From the NCBI RefSeq assembly GCF_009905545.1, contig NZ_JAAALB010000002.1, positions 124,001-188,000 on the forward strand: DNA of 64,000 nucleotides, given 5' to 3'. How positions within the stretch are numbered: position 1 is the first letter of the stretch; every line of letters begins with the position of its first letter. This document shows positions 16,399 to 25,238 of this stretch, piece by piece. The stretch is from Cellulophaga sp. BC115SP (GTDB lineage: Bacteria > Bacteroidota > Bacteroidia > Cytophagales > Spirosomataceae). The notes beneath the pieces were generated by a model that searched no databases, was not told where the DNA came from, and saw nothing but the letters and a program-made list of their open reading frames with translations. The position numbers and the translations under genes are program-made.

Positions 16399-17763
16399 AT
16401 GATTTTGATAGATATTTTTTCTTACCTCGGACGAATGCACCCATTGGTGGTGCATTTGCCGATTGGTTTTTTAGTACTTGCAACGCTCTTCGATGTGTTG
16501 TCGTACAAACCAAAATATGTTTTCCTCAAACCTGCTGTATCTTTAATTCTTTTGTTGGGTGGGCTATCGGCTGTTGTGGCTTGCACGATGGGATGGTTTT
16601 TGTCACAAACTGGTGATTATGACTATCTAACATTACGAAATCACAAATATACAGGTATTAGTGTGGCGGTAGTTTCCTTTATCTTTTATGGGTTAAAAAG
16701 CCTATTTGCTCAACGCATTTTTAAACTTTCAGATAAAACTTTTTCGGGCTTATTATTGGCACAAATGTGCCTATTGAGCTATGCTGGTCATCAAGGCGGA
16801 AACCTTACGCATGGGGCTGATTATTTGAGTTTAGAACAATTGACCGCTACGCAAAAGGTAAAACCTAATAGTTTAAAAGAAGCTAAAGTATTTGAAGATT
16901 TGATTTTACCTGTACTAGAAAATAAATGCCAGCAATGCCATCAACATGGCAAAAAGAAAGGCGATTTATTGCTCATAAGTTATCAAGATTTATTGAAAGG
17001 GGGCAAAAATGGTCCTTCTATCGTGCTAGGTTCTTCGGCGAAAAGTGAGCTATTCAGACGAGTAACCTTGCCTTCTGACCATAAGGAATTTATGCCTACC
17101 GATGGCAAACCGGCCTTAACGTCCGACGAAATTGCTTTGTTGAAATGGTGGCTCGACGAAGGCAAAGGAGCAGAAAACGTGAGCTTTATGGCAGTACCTA
17201 ATCATGAGAAAATGACCGCAACGGCATCTGGGATATTGGGTATTGCAGGAGCTATTTTACCACAAGAAAATACCCAAATACAAACCTTTGTCAATCCTGA
17301 TATTCCAAAGAAGGTAGATGAAAAAGCTGTTCAAAACGCCATTAATGGAGGTTTTAATATCCGCTTCATGAATCATACCCCAGTGATGTTGGATGTAAGT
17401 TTTATCAATAAAAAAGAAACGCCCAACTTGGCATTACTCGCTCCTATTGCCAAAAATATTGTTTGGTTAAACCTTAACAAACTTCATCTGAGTAACGCCA
17501 TTGGTTCGAGCATTGCGTCTATGTCAAACCTTGAAAAGCTTCGTTTAGAAAAAAACAATATTAGCGATGGTATTGCCGCAGATTTGACTGGACTACAACA
17601 CTTAAATTCCCTCAATCTCAACGAAACACAGGTAAGTAATCTGACAGTCAATGAATTGAAAAAGTTAAAATCTTTACAACATATCTATGTTTGGAGAACC
17701 AAAGTTTTAGAGACTCAGCGTAATGATACTAACACTCATGCCTTAAAAATTATCAGTAAATAA
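16399..17763 (+). CDS. DUF2231 membrane / c-type cytochrome / leucine-rich-repeat protein
   Basis: A 454-residue protein starting at the ATG at 16399, five bases after the previous stop; the longer open frame from 16309 overlaps that gene and is not used. Residues 1-130 form a four-helix membrane part with HPLVVHLPIGFLVLATLFD, the mark of DUF2231. Residues 165-260 form a planctomycete-type cytochrome domain with CQQCH (177-181), which in this family binds covalent haem. Residues about 345-445 are short leucine-rich repeats (NIVWLNLNKLHLSNAIGSS, LEKLRLEKNNISD). The membrane anchor plus haem suggests an electron link for the exported partners encoded upstream. It ends the block; a terminator lies directly after it. 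Confidence 0.83.
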   Translation: MILIDIFSYLGRMHPLVVHLPIGFLVLATLFDVLSYKPKYVFLKPAVSLILLLGGLSAVVACTMGWFLSQTGDYDYLTLRNHKYTGISVAVVSFIFYGLKSLFAQRIFKLSDKTFSGLLLAQMCLLSYAGHQGGNLTHGADYLSLEQLTATQKVKPNSLKEAKVFEDLILPVLENKCQQCHQHGKKKGDLLLISYQDLLKGGKNGPSIVLGSSAKSELFRRVTLPSDHKEFMPTDGKPALTSDEIALLKWWLDEGKGAENVSFMAVPNHEKMTATASGILGIAGAILPQENTQIQTFVNPDIPKKVDEKAVQNAINGGFNIRFMNHTPVMLDVSFINKKETPNLALLAPIAKNIVWLNLNKLHLSNAIGSSIASMSNLEKLRLEKNNISDGIAADLTGLQHLNSLNLNETQVSNLTVNELKKLKSLQHIYVWRTKVLETQRNDTNTHALKIISK

Positions 17764-17780
17764 AGTCCGACATTATATAG

Positions 17781-17818
17781 ATACTCCGATGGTTTAGCGC
17801 TATCGGGGTATTTTTTTT
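17781..17818 (+). terminator. intrinsic terminator of the cytochrome block
   Basis: Stem ATACTCCGAT pairing with ATCGGGGTAT (one G-U pair), loop of about ten bases, then eight T residues. It lies 18 bases after the stop codon of the DUF2231-cytochrome-LRR gene. Confidence 0.85.
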
Positions 17819-17966
17819 GCTCATTCCAACCTTTTATCTGTACTATTACTCTTTTATATGGAAATAGCTTGAAAACTTTCGTAAAGTCCAAATTAACAAC
17901 ACAACATTTATCAACTTAAATAAACCTCCTTTATCTAAAATTCAATTCAAAATTCATTCTAAAACT

Positions 17967-18395
17967 ATGAGAACATTATTTGTAGCCATTTTGATGGCAT
18001 TAGCGGTAGTAAGTTGCAAACAAGATAGTCAGTCTATCGGCGTTCAGGAAAATTTAGTAGGCAAATGGGTACCGACTTACGAACTATTTGACGAGTCTAC
18101 CCAAAAGTGGAATTCTATCCAAACGCTGGTCGCATTACCAACCTACGAATTTACAGCAGATGGAAAAGTACTTCAAAACGACAAACCAGCTGGCGATCAA
18201 GACTGTTGTGGATTTATTGGCAATAAGTATTCGTACAAATCAGGTAAAATAACCTTTTCAGACTTTAAGATATGTCCAAACGTAAGCTGCTATGCTTTAC
18301 ATTGTGATGGCTGGACAGTCAGAAAACTAGAAGGTGATATCATGGAAGTGGCTCAATGCCCAGGTGGAATCATGAGGTATAAAAAAGTTAAGTAA
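17967..18395 (+). CDS. Cys-rich lipocalin-like lipoprotein, paralogue 1
   Basis: A 142-residue lipoprotein: signal ending VVSC (Cys17), then NLVGKWVPTYELFDESTQKW, the kind of opening seen in lipocalin-like proteins of Bacteroidota. Six Cys follow (DCCG, ICP, SCY, HCDG, QCPG), enough for three disulfides. The next gene encodes a protein of the same length and about 45% identity by eye, with all six Cys kept, so the pair arose by tandem duplication. Ligand and function are unknown. No catalytic motif is visible. Confidence 0.75.
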   Translation: MRTLFVAILMALAVVSCKQDSQSIGVQENLVGKWVPTYELFDESTQKWNSIQTLVALPTYEFTADGKVLQNDKPAGDQDCCGFIGNKYSYKSGKITFSDFKICPNVSCYALHCDGWTVRKLEGDIMEVAQCPGGIMRYKKVK

Positions 18396-18417
18396 TTTTT
18401 TATCCAAAAGTAGACTC

Positions 18418-18846
18418 ATGAAAAATTCTCTTTATTTTATCGTTTTACTGGCATTGTTAGTCATTTCATGCAACAAAGAAACGAATATTGAACCTAAAGA
18501 ACTTGTTGGAAAATGGGAGCCTACCTATCAGGTTTTTAATGAAAGTACTCAGCAGTGGGAGACCTTGAAAGTTTACATGCTTTTGCCTAAAATTGAATTT
18601 ACTTCTAATGGTAGTTTTTTGATAAATAATCGACCAGCAGCAGAAGGTGATTGTTGTGGAAGCCTAGGAAATAAATATGGTGTTTCTGGAAAAACGATTA
18701 TATTTTCAGAATTTAATACTCCTTGCCCCGATGCATTGTGTCTTAGCTCTAATTGTAAAGATTGGATAATCAAGAGATTAGCTTCCGACACCCTAGAACT
18801 TAAGCAATGCCCTAATGTTACGTATCGTTATATAAGAGGTAAATAA
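18418..18846 (+). CDS. Cys-rich lipocalin-like lipoprotein, paralogue 2
   Basis: A 142-residue lipoprotein (signal ending VISC, Cys18) beginning 22 bases after its paralogue's stop. The line ELVGKWEPTYQVFNESTQQW matches paralogue 1 almost position for position, and DCCGSLGNKYG, CPDALC, NCKDW and QCPN preserve every Cys. Differences cluster in the loop after EFT and in the segment before the first CC. Co-transcription with paralogue 1 and shared termination at the hairpin after 18850 are likely. Function unknown. Confidence 0.75.
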   Translation: MKNSLYFIVLLALLVISCNKETNIEPKELVGKWEPTYQVFNESTQQWETLKVYMLLPKIEFTSNGSFLINNRPAAEGDCCGSLGNKYGVSGKTIIFSEFNTPCPDALCLSSNCKDWIIKRLASDTLELKQCPNVTYRYIRGK

Positions 18847-18850
18847 AAAT

Positions 18851-18886
18851 AAGGCTTTACTTGCGCACAAGTAAAGCCTTATTTTT
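18851..18886. terminator. bidirectional intrinsic terminator
   Basis: AAGGCTTTACTTG and its exact complement around the loop CGCA, followed by ATTTTT and preceded by AAAAATA. It closes the lipoprotein pair and could also serve the helicase gene reading toward it, though that gene stops about 160 bases away. Confidence 0.85.
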
Positions 18887-19043
18887 GTAAGTTTGAATAT
18901 AAATTGCTATCACTGACTCACTTAATATGATTACCACGCTTGTTTCTTATTTCTTGCCAGCAATCTTGCTATTTTGGCTTACAACATTTAATCCAAAAAA
19001 TGTTGAGTTTTCGTTTACAAAATTTCAGAAAGTAGTCAAAAAA

Positions 19044-20951
19044 TCACATAAACTCCCACGCACTTAGATATGACCCTGCATTTTCTGCATATTCGATAAA
19101 CTTAGCATAAAAATCAAATTGTGCTAAGGTGGCACTATCGCCAATTACCACAAGTTTTTTCTTGGCTCTAGTCATAGCGACATTCATTCTACGAATGTCC
19201 GCAAGGAATCCTATTTCTCCTTCTGCATTATTTCGCACCATACTGATATACACAATATCTCGCTCCTGCCCTTGAAAACTATCTATAGTATTGACTGAGA
19301 TTTTCTTCAAAAACTGTTCTTCAATCCCCGAATGTTGTACCAATTGTTGTAACTCTAATACTTGTTGCTTGTACGGTGAAATCACCGCAATACTTGGTGC
19401 AGCGCTATCTGGTTTTTCAGTTTTATAGCTGTCTATTAATTGAGTAAGATGCTTTACCAACAATTGTGCCTCCTCTGGATTTATGGTTGAGGTTCCAATT
19501 AGTTTTTCCTCAAAACCACAACCCGCAGTATCTACAAAGTTCAAGGCAATTTCTCCATCAAACAAGGTTCTTTGTGCGACCGACTCATGCGCTTTCAATA
19601 AATTTTGGTAAAATACTTGCGACGAATACCCCATAATCAACTCATTCATACGGTATTGCTCTTGTAACAACACCACAGATTCGGGATGTATCTCGGCAGA
19701 TTTTTCTAATAATGTTTTACTCAATCCTTTTTGCGAAGCCTCATTTGATTTGATGGTTGGCGCCAGTTGACAGTAGTCGCCCGCCAATATCACTCGCTGT
19801 GCCTTCAAAATGGCAATCCAACAAGCAGGCTCCAGCGCCTGTCCAGCCTCGTCGATGACCACGGTTTTGTACTGCAATTTTCTGACTGTATAATGATTTG
19901 CGCCCACCATCGTTGCGGTGACAATTTGCGTTTTGGTCAAGATATCATCAATCATATATTGCTCCGTACGCTCAACTTCCTTCATGATTTTGTGCGCTTC
20001 CTCAAATAGCAATTTACGTTGGTCACGCTCGGCTTTGCCAAAATTACGCTTGTATTTATGCGCCATATTTTTGAACTCCTGCGCTTGTTTCTTAAAGCGC
20101 TTGATTTCTTTGATGGCAGGATGATCAGTCATTTTAGCATCCAAAGTCAATGCCATCAAAGAATCCGAAACTCTTGCAGGATTGCCCACTCGCAACACAT
20201 TGAGCCCTGCCAGTGACAACTTTTCACTCAATAAATCTACTGCTGCATTACTTGGTGCAACCACCAAAATAGGTGCTTGGTCTTTTTGAGCTAATTGTTG
20301 AATGGCTTCTACCAAGGTAGTGGTTTTCCCAGTACCAGGAGGTCCATGAACAATTGCCAAGTCTTGCGCTTGAAGGATTTTTGCTAAAGCCTTATTCTGG
20401 AACTCGTTTAATTTTATGCTCGGTTTAGCCTGAATATATTCATCAAATGTTGGTTTGGCTTGCCCTGTCAACACCTTTATCAAGTTTGCTTTGGGCGAAT
20501 TACTATCATTGAGATGTACTTGTGCTACTTTCAAGGCCGCAAACATTTCATCGTAGCTATTTTCATCAAAAAGGACATCTATCCCCAACTTCCCATCGCG
20601 ACTCCAATCGGGCAGCTCATCGGTTTTAAGCGTTAACTTCAATCTATTACCACCTTGATAGGACACCAACCCTTCTATCCTATCATCCGAAGGATTATGA
20701 TTACTAAACAAAGTTGCAGGAACACCAAAACGAAACAAATGTGCCAAATCATGATGCGTTGTACGCTCCAACTCAACACTGATATAATCACCCTTGGTCA
20801 GTTCTGTGCCACGAATCGCCACAGGATACCACGTAAGTCCATTAGCTCGGCGCTCGCTTACGCTAGTGCTTTCGGTCAGTTGTTTGTACTGTGTGCGGTC
20901 TTCTTCCCGCTCTATTTGTAATAAGGATGTTAAATTTTCAAAATATGACAT
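19044..20951 (-). CDS. UPF1/IGHMBP2-like superfamily 1 helicase
   Basis: A 635-residue SF1B helicase. Residues 1-150 form the beta-barrel 1B part. Motif I is GPPGTGKTTT (203-212), motif II DEAG (367-370), followed by QLAPTIKS, motif IV region LLQEQYRMNELIMGYSS, motif V NTIDSFQGQERDIVYISMVR and motif VI FLADIRRMNVAMTRAKKKLVV. These match the IGHMBP2/Dna2/UPF1 branch that moves 5' to 3' on DNA or RNA. In bacteria such proteins are common but poorly studied. It stands alone on the minus strand with an H1 repeat element immediately upstream of its start, so the element lies in its 5' leader or promoter region. Confidence 0.9.
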   Translation of the reverse strand: MSYFENLTSLLQIEREEDRTQYKQLTESTSVSERRANGLTWYPVAIRGTELTKGDYISVELERTTHHDLAHLFRFGVPATLFSNHNPSDDRIEGLVSYQGGNRLKLTLKTDELPDWSRDGKLGIDVLFDENSYDEMFAALKVAQVHLNDSNSPKANLIKVLTGQAKPTFDEYIQAKPSIKLNEFQNKALAKILQAQDLAIVHGPPGTGKTTTLVEAIQQLAQKDQAPILVVAPSNAAVDLLSEKLSLAGLNVLRVGNPARVSDSLMALTLDAKMTDHPAIKEIKRFKKQAQEFKNMAHKYKRNFGKAERDQRKLLFEEAHKIMKEVERTEQYMIDDILTKTQIVTATMVGANHYTVRKLQYKTVVIDEAGQALEPACWIAILKAQRVILAGDYCQLAPTIKSNEASQKGLSKTLLEKSAEIHPESVVLLQEQYRMNELIMGYSSQVFYQNLLKAHESVAQRTLFDGEIALNFVDTAGCGFEEKLIGTSTINPEEAQLLVKHLTQLIDSYKTEKPDSAAPSIAVISPYKQQVLELQQLVQHSGIEEQFLKKISVNTIDSFQGQERDIVYISMVRNNAEGEIGFLADIRRMNVAMTRAKKKLVVIGDSATLAQFDFYAKFIEYAENAGSYLSAWEFM

Positions 20952-20983
20952 TAGTATAAGTTATGAATGATGAGCACAGAGTT

Positions 20984-21145
20984 AGTACTGTACGAAGGAT
21001 TATAAAAACTGTTTATTTCGGATATCGGATGTTGGATTTCGGAAGTATAATCTTCTATATTTTGCAAAAAACAAAGGTATTTTACTTTATTTCCGAAATC
21101 AGAAATCCCAAATCTGCAATAGTTTGAAATCATTCGTACAGCCCT
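20984..21145. repeat. H1 heptamer hairpin element, full-length copy c, with flanking direct repeat
   Basis: Outer inverted ends AGTACTGTACGAAGGATT and AATCATTCGTACAGCCCT (three mismatches) enclose an inner stem: left arm 21015-21042 is four exact units of ATnTyGG, right arm 21093-21120 is four units of CnnnAAT. The 10-bp sequence AGCACAGAGT is present on both sides (20973-20982 and 21146-21155), looking like a target-site duplication. No coding capacity. This is the best-defined copy in the window. Confidence 0.85.
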
Positions 21146-21407
21146 AGCACAGAGTATTAAGATTCCATAATTGATTCCTCAAGAATTGATTTTCGAGAAA
21201 ACACTTACTCCTCGTGACAACATCATTGAATGATGAAAAGCTTAAATTTTCCTAAAATTTCTTAAATGAAACCTTAAGGTTGAACTAAAACTATGAAAAG
21301 GCTATTTTACTATCATGTCAAATCGGTACATGCTAAGATATAAACTCGAGAAATAGCACAATTCCACAAAAGTCTGACATAATGGCAGGATTGACAAGAA
21401 AAATCAG

Positions 21408-21415
21408 TAAATTTG
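21408..21415 (+). promoter_or_regulatory. candidate -7 box for miaB
   Basis: TAAATTTG fits the Bacteroidota consensus TAnnTTTG. A TTG lies 14 bases upstream (21391-21393), which is shorter than the usual spacing to the -33 element, so only the -7 box is well supported. The miaB ATG is 92 bases downstream. Confidence 0.4.
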
Positions 21416-21507
21416 TAGATTAAAACGAATGAGGCGGTCAATTAGGAACAAAAGTATTCTGATTGCGCCCAACACCCTATTCGATTCATATTATTCTTAA
21501 TCAAAAG

Positions 21508-22926
21508 ATGAGAAGCTTAGAAATACTCAAAGACGAAGACAAAGAAGCGTTAGAAGTAGCCCGCATTTCGGTGGATGAAACTGGCAAGGAAAGTAAAAAG
21601 AAATTGTACATCGAGAGTTACGGCTGTCAGATGAACTTTTCGGATAGTGAAATCGTAACTTCGATTTTGCAAGAACAAGGCTATGCCACTACAAGCCAAT
21701 ACGAAGAGGCTGATGTAATCTTGTTGAACACTTGTGCCATTCGTGAAAATGCGGAGCAAAAAGTGAGAAATCGTCTGAAAAACTTTACACCACTCAAAAA
21801 GAAAAAACCTCAGGTGGTAGTTGGTGTATTAGGTTGTATGGCGGAACGTTTGAAAACGAAATTTTTGGAAGAAGAAAAAATCGTTGACGTAGTCGCTGGT
21901 CCAGATTCTTATCGCGATTTACCTAACCTTTTCAGTGAGGTTGACGAAGGTCAAAAAGCCATCAATGTATTCCTTTCTCGTGACGAAACTTACGCTGACA
22001 TTACACCTGTACGCCTAAACTCGAATGGCGTAACGGCATTTGTAAGTATCATGCGTGGTTGCGACAATATGTGCTCATTCTGCGTAGTACCTTTCACAAG
22101 AGGTCGTGAGCGCTCACGTGATGTACATTCTATCTTAAAAGAATGTCAAGAATTACATGACAACAACTTCAAGGAGGTTACGCTTTTAGGACAAAACGTA
22201 GACTCATACAAATGGTCGTCTGAAGATGGTGCTGAAACAGTCAACTTTGCTCAATTGCTTGAAAGAGTAGCTTTGATTAGTCCAGAACTACGTGTTCGTT
22301 TCTCTACGTCGCACCCTAAAGATATTACAGATGAAGTATTGCATACCATGAAAAAGTATGAGAATATCTGTAACTATATTCACTTGCCAGCGCAATCAGG
22401 TAACTCAAGAGTCTTAAAAATCATGAACCGTACTTACGACCGTGAATGGTATTTGAATCGTATCGATGCGATTCGTGCTATTTTGGGCGAAGAATGCGGT
22501 ATTTCGCATGATCTTATTGCAGGTTTCTGTACCGAAACAGAAGATGAGCATAAAGATACCTTGAGCCTTATGGAATATGTCAAATATGACTACGGTTATA
22601 TGTTCGCTTATTCGGAAAGACCAGGCACGCCTGCTGCCAAAAAATTGGAAGATGATATTCCTGAAGACGTGAAAAAACGCCGTTTAAATGAAATCATTGC
22701 CCTTCAACAACAACACTCATTGGCAAGAAACCAAATGTCAATCGGTAAGGTTCAGAAAGTATTGGTAGAAGGTTTCTCAAAACGTTCGGACGATTTCTTA
22801 CAAGGACGCAATGACCAAAATAAGGTGGTGGTGTTCCCTAAATTAAACTTCCAAAAAGGTGACTACGTAAACGTTCTTATCAAAGAATGTACCGCAGCAA
22901 CCCTCATTGGAGAAGCGGTGGTTTAG
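21508..22926 (+). CDS. miaB: tRNA-2-methylthio-N6-dimethylallyladenosine synthase MiaB
   Basis: A 472-residue radical-SAM methylthiotransferase that converts i6A37 in tRNAs to ms2i6A37. The N-terminal UPF0004 domain has the three cluster cysteines Cys40 (YGCQMN), Cys76 (NTCAIRE) and Cys110 (LGCMAER). The radical-SAM motif is CDNMCSFC (185-192), and the C-terminal 65 residues form a TRAM domain ([18 protein letters not shown]). The frame opens at a TTG at 21463, but the ATG at 21508 is the more likely start. It is first in a conserved Bacteroidota order leading to the sigma-54 activator and lptE, separated from the next gene by 176 bases that include inverted heptamer-like runs. Confidence 0.95.
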   Translation: MRSLEILKDEDKEALEVARISVDETGKESKKKLYIESYGCQMNFSDSEIVTSILQEQGYATTSQYEEADVILLNTCAIRENAEQKVRNRLKNFTPLKKKKPQVVVGVLGCMAERLKTKFLEEEKIVDVVAGPDSYRDLPNLFSEVDEGQKAINVFLSRDETYADITPVRLNSNGVTAFVSIMRGCDNMCSFCVVPFTRGRERSRDVHSILKECQELHDNNFKEVTLLGQNVDSYKWSSEDGAETVNFAQLLERVALISPELRVRFSTSHPKDITDEVLHTMKKYENICNYIHLPAQSGNSRVLKIMNRTYDREWYLNRIDAIRAILGEECGISHDLIAGFCTETEDEHKDTLSLMEYVKYDYGYMFAYSERPGTPAAKKLEDDIPEDVKKRRLNEIIALQQQHSLARNQMSIGKVQKVLVEGFSKRSDDFLQGRNDQNKVVVFPKLNFQKGDYVNVLIKECTAATLIGEAVV

Positions 22927-22928
22927 AG

Positions 22929-23075
22929 TTTAGTTAGTGATTGAGGGAATGGTGATTTAGTGAATATTGTATTAAATATTTTCCGGGATGTGTTTAATAT
23001 TTCATTCAGCATATTAACAATAATCGTTAACTAATCACTCAATCACCACTCACTCAATCTCTCAATGATAACTCA
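22929..23075. repeat. weak inverted heptamer-like region after miaB
   Basis: The left part (TTAGTTAGTGATTGAGGG) is largely complementary to the right part (TAACTAATCACTCAATCAC), with loose 7-base periodicity. The period is broken by 4-base steps, so it is a less certain member of the heptamer families than the others. Confidence 0.45.
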
Positions 23076-23102
23076 ATCAACCTATCCAAATCTTATAAAT
23101 AT

Positions 23103-24476
23103 ATGACTAATTCCGAATTACAATCCATCAAAGCCCGATTTGGTATAATTGGCAATTCTCCCGCCTTGAACCATGCCATCGAAGTAGCTGCACAGGTTGC
23201 TCCTACCGACATGACCGTGCTGATTACAGGCGAGAGTGGTTCGGGAAAGGAATCATTCTCTAAAATTATACATAATGTTTCGGCACGAAAACACGGTCAG
23301 TTTATTGCGGTAAACTGCGGTGCGATACCCGAAGGAACGATTGATTCAGAATTATTTGGTCATGAAAAAGGTGCTTTTACTGGTGCAGTAGATGCTCGTA
23401 AAGGTTACTTTGAAGTGACTGATGGCGGTACCATTTTCTTGGACGAAATTGCCGAAATGCCTCTTGGTACTCAAGCTCGCTTGTTACGTGTACTCGAAAA
23501 TGGAGAATTTATTAAAGTGGGTTCATCCAAAGTACAGCGTACCAATGTCAGAGTTGTAGCGGCCACAAACATCAATTTGATGCAGGCTGTAGAGCGTGGC
23601 AAATTCCGTGAGGACTTGTACTACCGTCTCAATACCGTTCCAATTTTTGTGCCTCCATTGCGTGACAGAGGTTTAGATATTGAATTACTATTCAGAAAAT
23701 TCACTACAGATTTTGCTGAAAAGTATCGTATAAAACCAATTCAATTGACACAGGATGCTCAGAATATTTTGTTGTCACAAAGATTTCCTGGCAATATCCG
23801 CCAGTTGAAAAATTTGGCTGATCAAATCTCCATTTTGGAAGTTGATGAGCGTATCGTTGATGCCAATAAATTGACTCATTATTTACAACTGAATAGCGGT
23901 CAACAAATAGGTAATAGCGGACTTGTTCGAAAGGATTTTGAAGCACAGAACAAAGAAAATTTTAATGAGCGAGAATTACTCTATAAGATTCTCTTTGATA
24001 TGCGTCGTGATGTGACCGAACTCAAAAAGATGTTTTTGGAGGTGCTCAAAAATAATGGTGAAATGACTGGCGACATTCTCAAAGGACATGAAACCCTTTT
24101 CCAAGGTTTGGAAGGCGAAACGATTCCTAGCAATTATGGGCATAGTTATCAAGCGCCAGAAATGAATCCAAGCCGTATTTTGCCACCAAGTACGCCCAAT
24201 TACGAGCAACCCAATTATCAAAATGTTAATGTTTCGCCAAGCGATAATGAATTAAAAATTATTTCGCTCGACGATAACAATACAGCCAACGATATTTACG
24301 ATATTACTCATGTGGCAGAGGAAGTATCTTTATCTTTAGAAAAACAAGAGAAAGATATGATTATCAGAGCCTTACGGAAAAATAAAAACAAACGTAAATA
24401 CGCCGCTCAGGATTTGGGTATTTCTGAAAGAACGCTTTATCGCAAAATCAAGCAATATGACATCGAAGAAGAATAA
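23103..24476 (+). CDS. sigma-54-dependent transcriptional activator without a sensor domain
   Basis: A 457-residue bacterial enhancer-binding protein. The AAA+ domain starts almost at once: Walker A GESGSGKE (43-50), the sigma-54 contact loop GAFTGA (90-95), Walker B TIFLDEIAEM, and PGNIRQLKNLADQ. A long linker (about 260-405) with no recognised domain leads to a Fis-type helix-turn-helix at the end (RKYAAQDLGISERTLYRKIKQYD). There is no receiver, GAF or PAS domain, so activity must be set by level or by a partner. In Bacteroidota this gene is commonly found between miaB and lptE. It overlaps the lptE start by 20 bases, so the two are translationally coupled. Confidence 0.9.
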   Translation: MTNSELQSIKARFGIIGNSPALNHAIEVAAQVAPTDMTVLITGESGSGKESFSKIIHNVSARKHGQFIAVNCGAIPEGTIDSELFGHEKGAFTGAVDARKGYFEVTDGGTIFLDEIAEMPLGTQARLLRVLENGEFIKVGSSKVQRTNVRVVAATNINLMQAVERGKFREDLYYRLNTVPIFVPPLRDRGLDIELLFRKFTTDFAEKYRIKPIQLTQDAQNILLSQRFPGNIRQLKNLADQISILEVDERIVDANKLTHYLQLNSGQQIGNSGLVRKDFEAQNKENFNERELLYKILFDMRRDVTELKKMFLEVLKNNGEMTGDILKGHETLFQGLEGETIPSNYGHSYQAPEMNPSRILPPSTPNYEQPNYQNVNVSPSDNELKIISLDDNNTANDIYDITHVAEEVSLSLEKQEKDMIIRALRKNKNKRKYAAQDLGISERTLYRKIKQYDIEEE

Positions 24477-24978
24477 TCTCTGGAAAATTTCTGGTATATT
24501 ACTTTTTGTAGGAATCACAAGCTTACTTCAAGCTTGCTATACTTTTCGTGGGGCTAGTTTAGACCCTAATTTGAAAACCATCCAAATTCAAAACTTTACG
24601 GCACAAGCAGCGGGTGGACCAACCAACTTAACCTTGACTTTCAATGAAAAAATGAAAGAATACTTTCAAAGAAATACTTCATTGAAAATTGCGAATATCA
24701 ATCCAGATTTGATGTTTGAAGGAAGTATTACAGGGTATGATGTTGAGGCCAAAGCTACCAGTTCATCCGATAAAGGGGGACTAAACCGCCTCACTATCAG
24801 GGTTCAAGTGAAGTTTACCAATGCAAAAGACGAGAATAAAAACTTTGACCAAGAGTTTTCCTTCTATCAGGATTTTCCTCAAAATCAAACCGTTGCAGCG
24901 GTAGAAAAGGAATTAATCCCAAAGATATTTGACCAAATTGTTTTAGATATTTTCAACAAAACCGCTGGTGAGTGGTAA
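24457..24978 (+). CDS. lptE: LptE family lipoprotein
   Basis: A 173-residue outer-membrane lipoprotein with lipobox LLQAC (Cys27) followed by YTFRGASLDPNLKTIQIQNF, the standard opening of Bacteroidota LptE, which plugs LptD and helps deliver lipopolysaccharide to the outer leaflet. Later family features are TLTFNEKMKEYFQRNTSLKI, LMFEGSITGYDVEA and a C-terminal helical segment. The ATG at 24457 lies inside the end of the sigma-54 activator gene. Its downstream flank carries a composite repeat element. Confidence 0.88.
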   Translation: MTSKKNNLWKISGILLFVGITSLLQACYTFRGASLDPNLKTIQIQNFTAQAAGGPTNLTLTFNEKMKEYFQRNTSLKIANINPDLMFEGSITGYDVEAKATSSSDKGGLNRLTIRVQVKFTNAKDENKNFDQEFSFYQDFPQNQTVAAVEKELIPKIFDQIVLDIFNKTAGEW

Positions 24979-24987
24979 GAGCTTTTT

Positions 24988-25205
24988 GAGTGATGAGTTG
25001 TGAATTAGGGTTGAGCTAAATAAAACTGTTTATTTCGGATATCAGATATTGGATTTCGGAAGTGTAAGCTTCTCTTATATCACAATAAATAAAGGGATTT
25101 TACTTTATTTCCGAAATCAAAAATCCCAAATCTGAAATTGTTTGAAGTACTTCGCACAACCCTAATTCACACTCACCATTCAAAACTCCTAACTCACAAC
25201 TCAAA
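24988..25205. repeat. composite H1 element with outer GAGT/ACTC heptamer layer, copy d
   Basis: Inner stem: 25032-25061 (units ATnTyrG) against 25109-25138 (units CnnAAAT). Middle layer: GTGAATTAGGGTTG against CAACCCTAATTCAC, an exact 14-bp match. Outer layer: GAGTGAT and following 7-mers from 24988 against five exact 7-mers of the form AyTCnnn at 25171-25205. It fills the gap between lptE and the next gene. Confidence 0.8.
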
Positions 25206-25238
25206 AAACTCATCACTCTTTTTACCTATAACTTCTCG

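Noticed and set aside
20984-21145. CRISPR-like array in the repetitive gaps
   Set aside because: Units are 7 bases, degenerate and without unique spacers; arms are inverted, and no cas genes are nearby.
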